The translations under genes were made by a program, and so were the position numbers. The notes below the pieces were generated by a model, which was not told the DNA's origin, did not search any database, and saw only the letters and a list, made by a program, of their open reading frames with translations. A stretch of 6,074 nt of DNA from positions 1 through 6,074 of the forward strand of contig SLFT01000362.1 of NCBI GenBank assembly GCA_007124105.1. Reading direction: 5' to 3'. This DNA comes from Candidatus Hydrogenedentota bacterium (GTDB lineage: Bacteria; Hydrogenedentota; Hydrogenedentia; Hydrogenedentales; CAITNO01). Positions within the stretch are counted from its first letter, which is position 1. Every line of letters begins with the position of its first letter. Below, in pieces: positions 5,919 through 6,074 of the stretch.

Positions 5919-5935
5919 GTCAGACGCCGTCTGAC
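5919..5935. repeat. Hairpin-forming inverted repeat
   Basis: GTCAGAC (5919-5925) and GTCTGAC (5929-5935) are perfect inverted copies around a 3-base loop GCC. It lies 143 bases after the prepilin stop. It is not followed by a T run, so it is not a typical intrinsic terminator; it could mark the 3' end of the operon message or be a protein-binding palindrome. Confidence 0.5.
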
Positions 5936-5938
5936 CGC

Positions 5939-5957
5939 GTCCGACAAGGTCCGACAA
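5939..5957. repeat. Short tandem direct repeat
   Basis: GTCCGACAA occurs at 5939-5947 and again at 5949-5957, a 10-base period, directly to the right of the hairpin at 5919-5935. The period of one helical turn would suit a repeated protein contact, but two copies of nine bases could also be chance. Confidence 0.35.
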
Positions 5958-6043
5958 CCCACCGAGAAACCATATTATCAAGATATATTGTTCAATCGTA
6001 ACTGTCTAGCATGAGGCCTTCTTCAATCAAACTTTTGGATTCT

Positions 6044-6074
6044 GTAGGGTGGGTGAAGCGAAGCGAAACCCACC
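6044..6074. repeat. Palindromic intergenic repeat (REP-like), cut by the window edge
   Basis: GGTGGGT (6048-6054) and ACCCACC (6068-6074) are perfect inverted arms around a 13-base loop made of GAAGC, GAAGC, GAA. The left arm extends outward as GTAGGGTGGGT from 6044, so a matching CCTAC would be expected just past base 6074. From memory, elements of this form (GTAGGGTGGGT, a GCGAAGCG-type loop, then ACCCACC) are scattered between genes in many unrelated bacteria; their origin is not settled. Only one copy is in this window. Confidence 0.6.

Larger units (their letters stand above)
5777..6074. other. Non-coding region downstream of the pilus operon
   Basis: These 298 bases contain no convincing gene on either strand; the open frames on the minus strand are unlike any family and run on as antisense of the prepilin. 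The region holds a 7-bp hairpin (5919-5935), a 9-bp direct repeat (5939-5947 and 5949-5957), an AT-rich stretch at about 5965-5995, and the palindromic repeat at the right edge. No hairpin followed by a T run is seen after the prepilin stop, so an intrinsic terminator is not evident. Confidence 0.55.

Noticed and set aside
5657..5981. Minus-strand open frames of 94-101 codons across the 3' end of the prepilin and the intergenic region
   Set aside because: They have no recognisable domain, are Arg-rich, overlap a certain gene and have no good ribosome-binding site.
1..6074. CRISPR array, tRNA, rRNA or insertion sequence
   Set aside because: No regularly spaced repeats, cloverleaf sequence, rRNA-like stretch, transposase or terminal inverted repeat with target duplication was seen.

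Overview
The window holds two divergent gene sets. On the minus strand at the left edge is a BrnT/BrnA type II toxin-antitoxin pair (brnT complete, brnA running off the edge). On the plus strand, from 649 to 5776, is a tightly packed six-gene operon for a type II secretion / type IV pilus-like machine. About 300 bases after the operon carry no convincing gene, and the window ends inside a palindromic repeat.

The organism cannot be named from this sequence. The codons are GC-rich. The last operon gene belongs to the prepilin family with a FTLIELLVVIAIIGILAAILLPAL start, a C-x-NL-x-QIG motif, a CPSDP motif and a C-terminal H-x(n)-DG signature. This family is greatly expanded in Lentisphaerota, Verrucomicrobiota, Planctomycetota, Hydrogenedentota and Armatimonadota, so a member of one of these groups is the best guess. 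This is an inference from family distribution, not a taxonomic call.

Layout: 1-217 brnA (minus, partial); 222-506 brnT (minus) with a near-consensus promoter that seems to start transcription at the ATG; 507-648 divergent intergenic region; 649-1851 GspF-type inner-membrane platform protein; 1857-3512 a second, larger GspF-like protein with a four-helix membrane insertion; 3526-3999 GspI/PilV-like minor pseudopilin; 3986-4555 GspJ/PilW-like minor pseudopilin; 4545-4979 GspK/PilX-like short minor pseudopilin; 4976-5776 GspG-like/H-x-DG prepilin; 5777-6074 non-coding, with a hairpin, a 9-bp direct repeat and a terminal palindromic repeat.

How the operon works together: the pilin-like proteins would be cleaved after Gly by a prepilin peptidase and assembled on the inner-membrane platform formed by the GspF proteins. 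The I-J-K-like set would form the tip that primes assembly. The assembly ATPase (GspE/PilB), the secretin and the prepilin peptidase are not in this window and must be supplied from elsewhere. Genes are 5 to 13 bases apart or overlap by 4 to 14 bases, so translation is probably coupled. The points most worth a second look are the split GspF-like protein, the out-of-frame strong ribosome-binding site in front of the last prepilin, and the apparently leaderless, self-operated brnT promoter.
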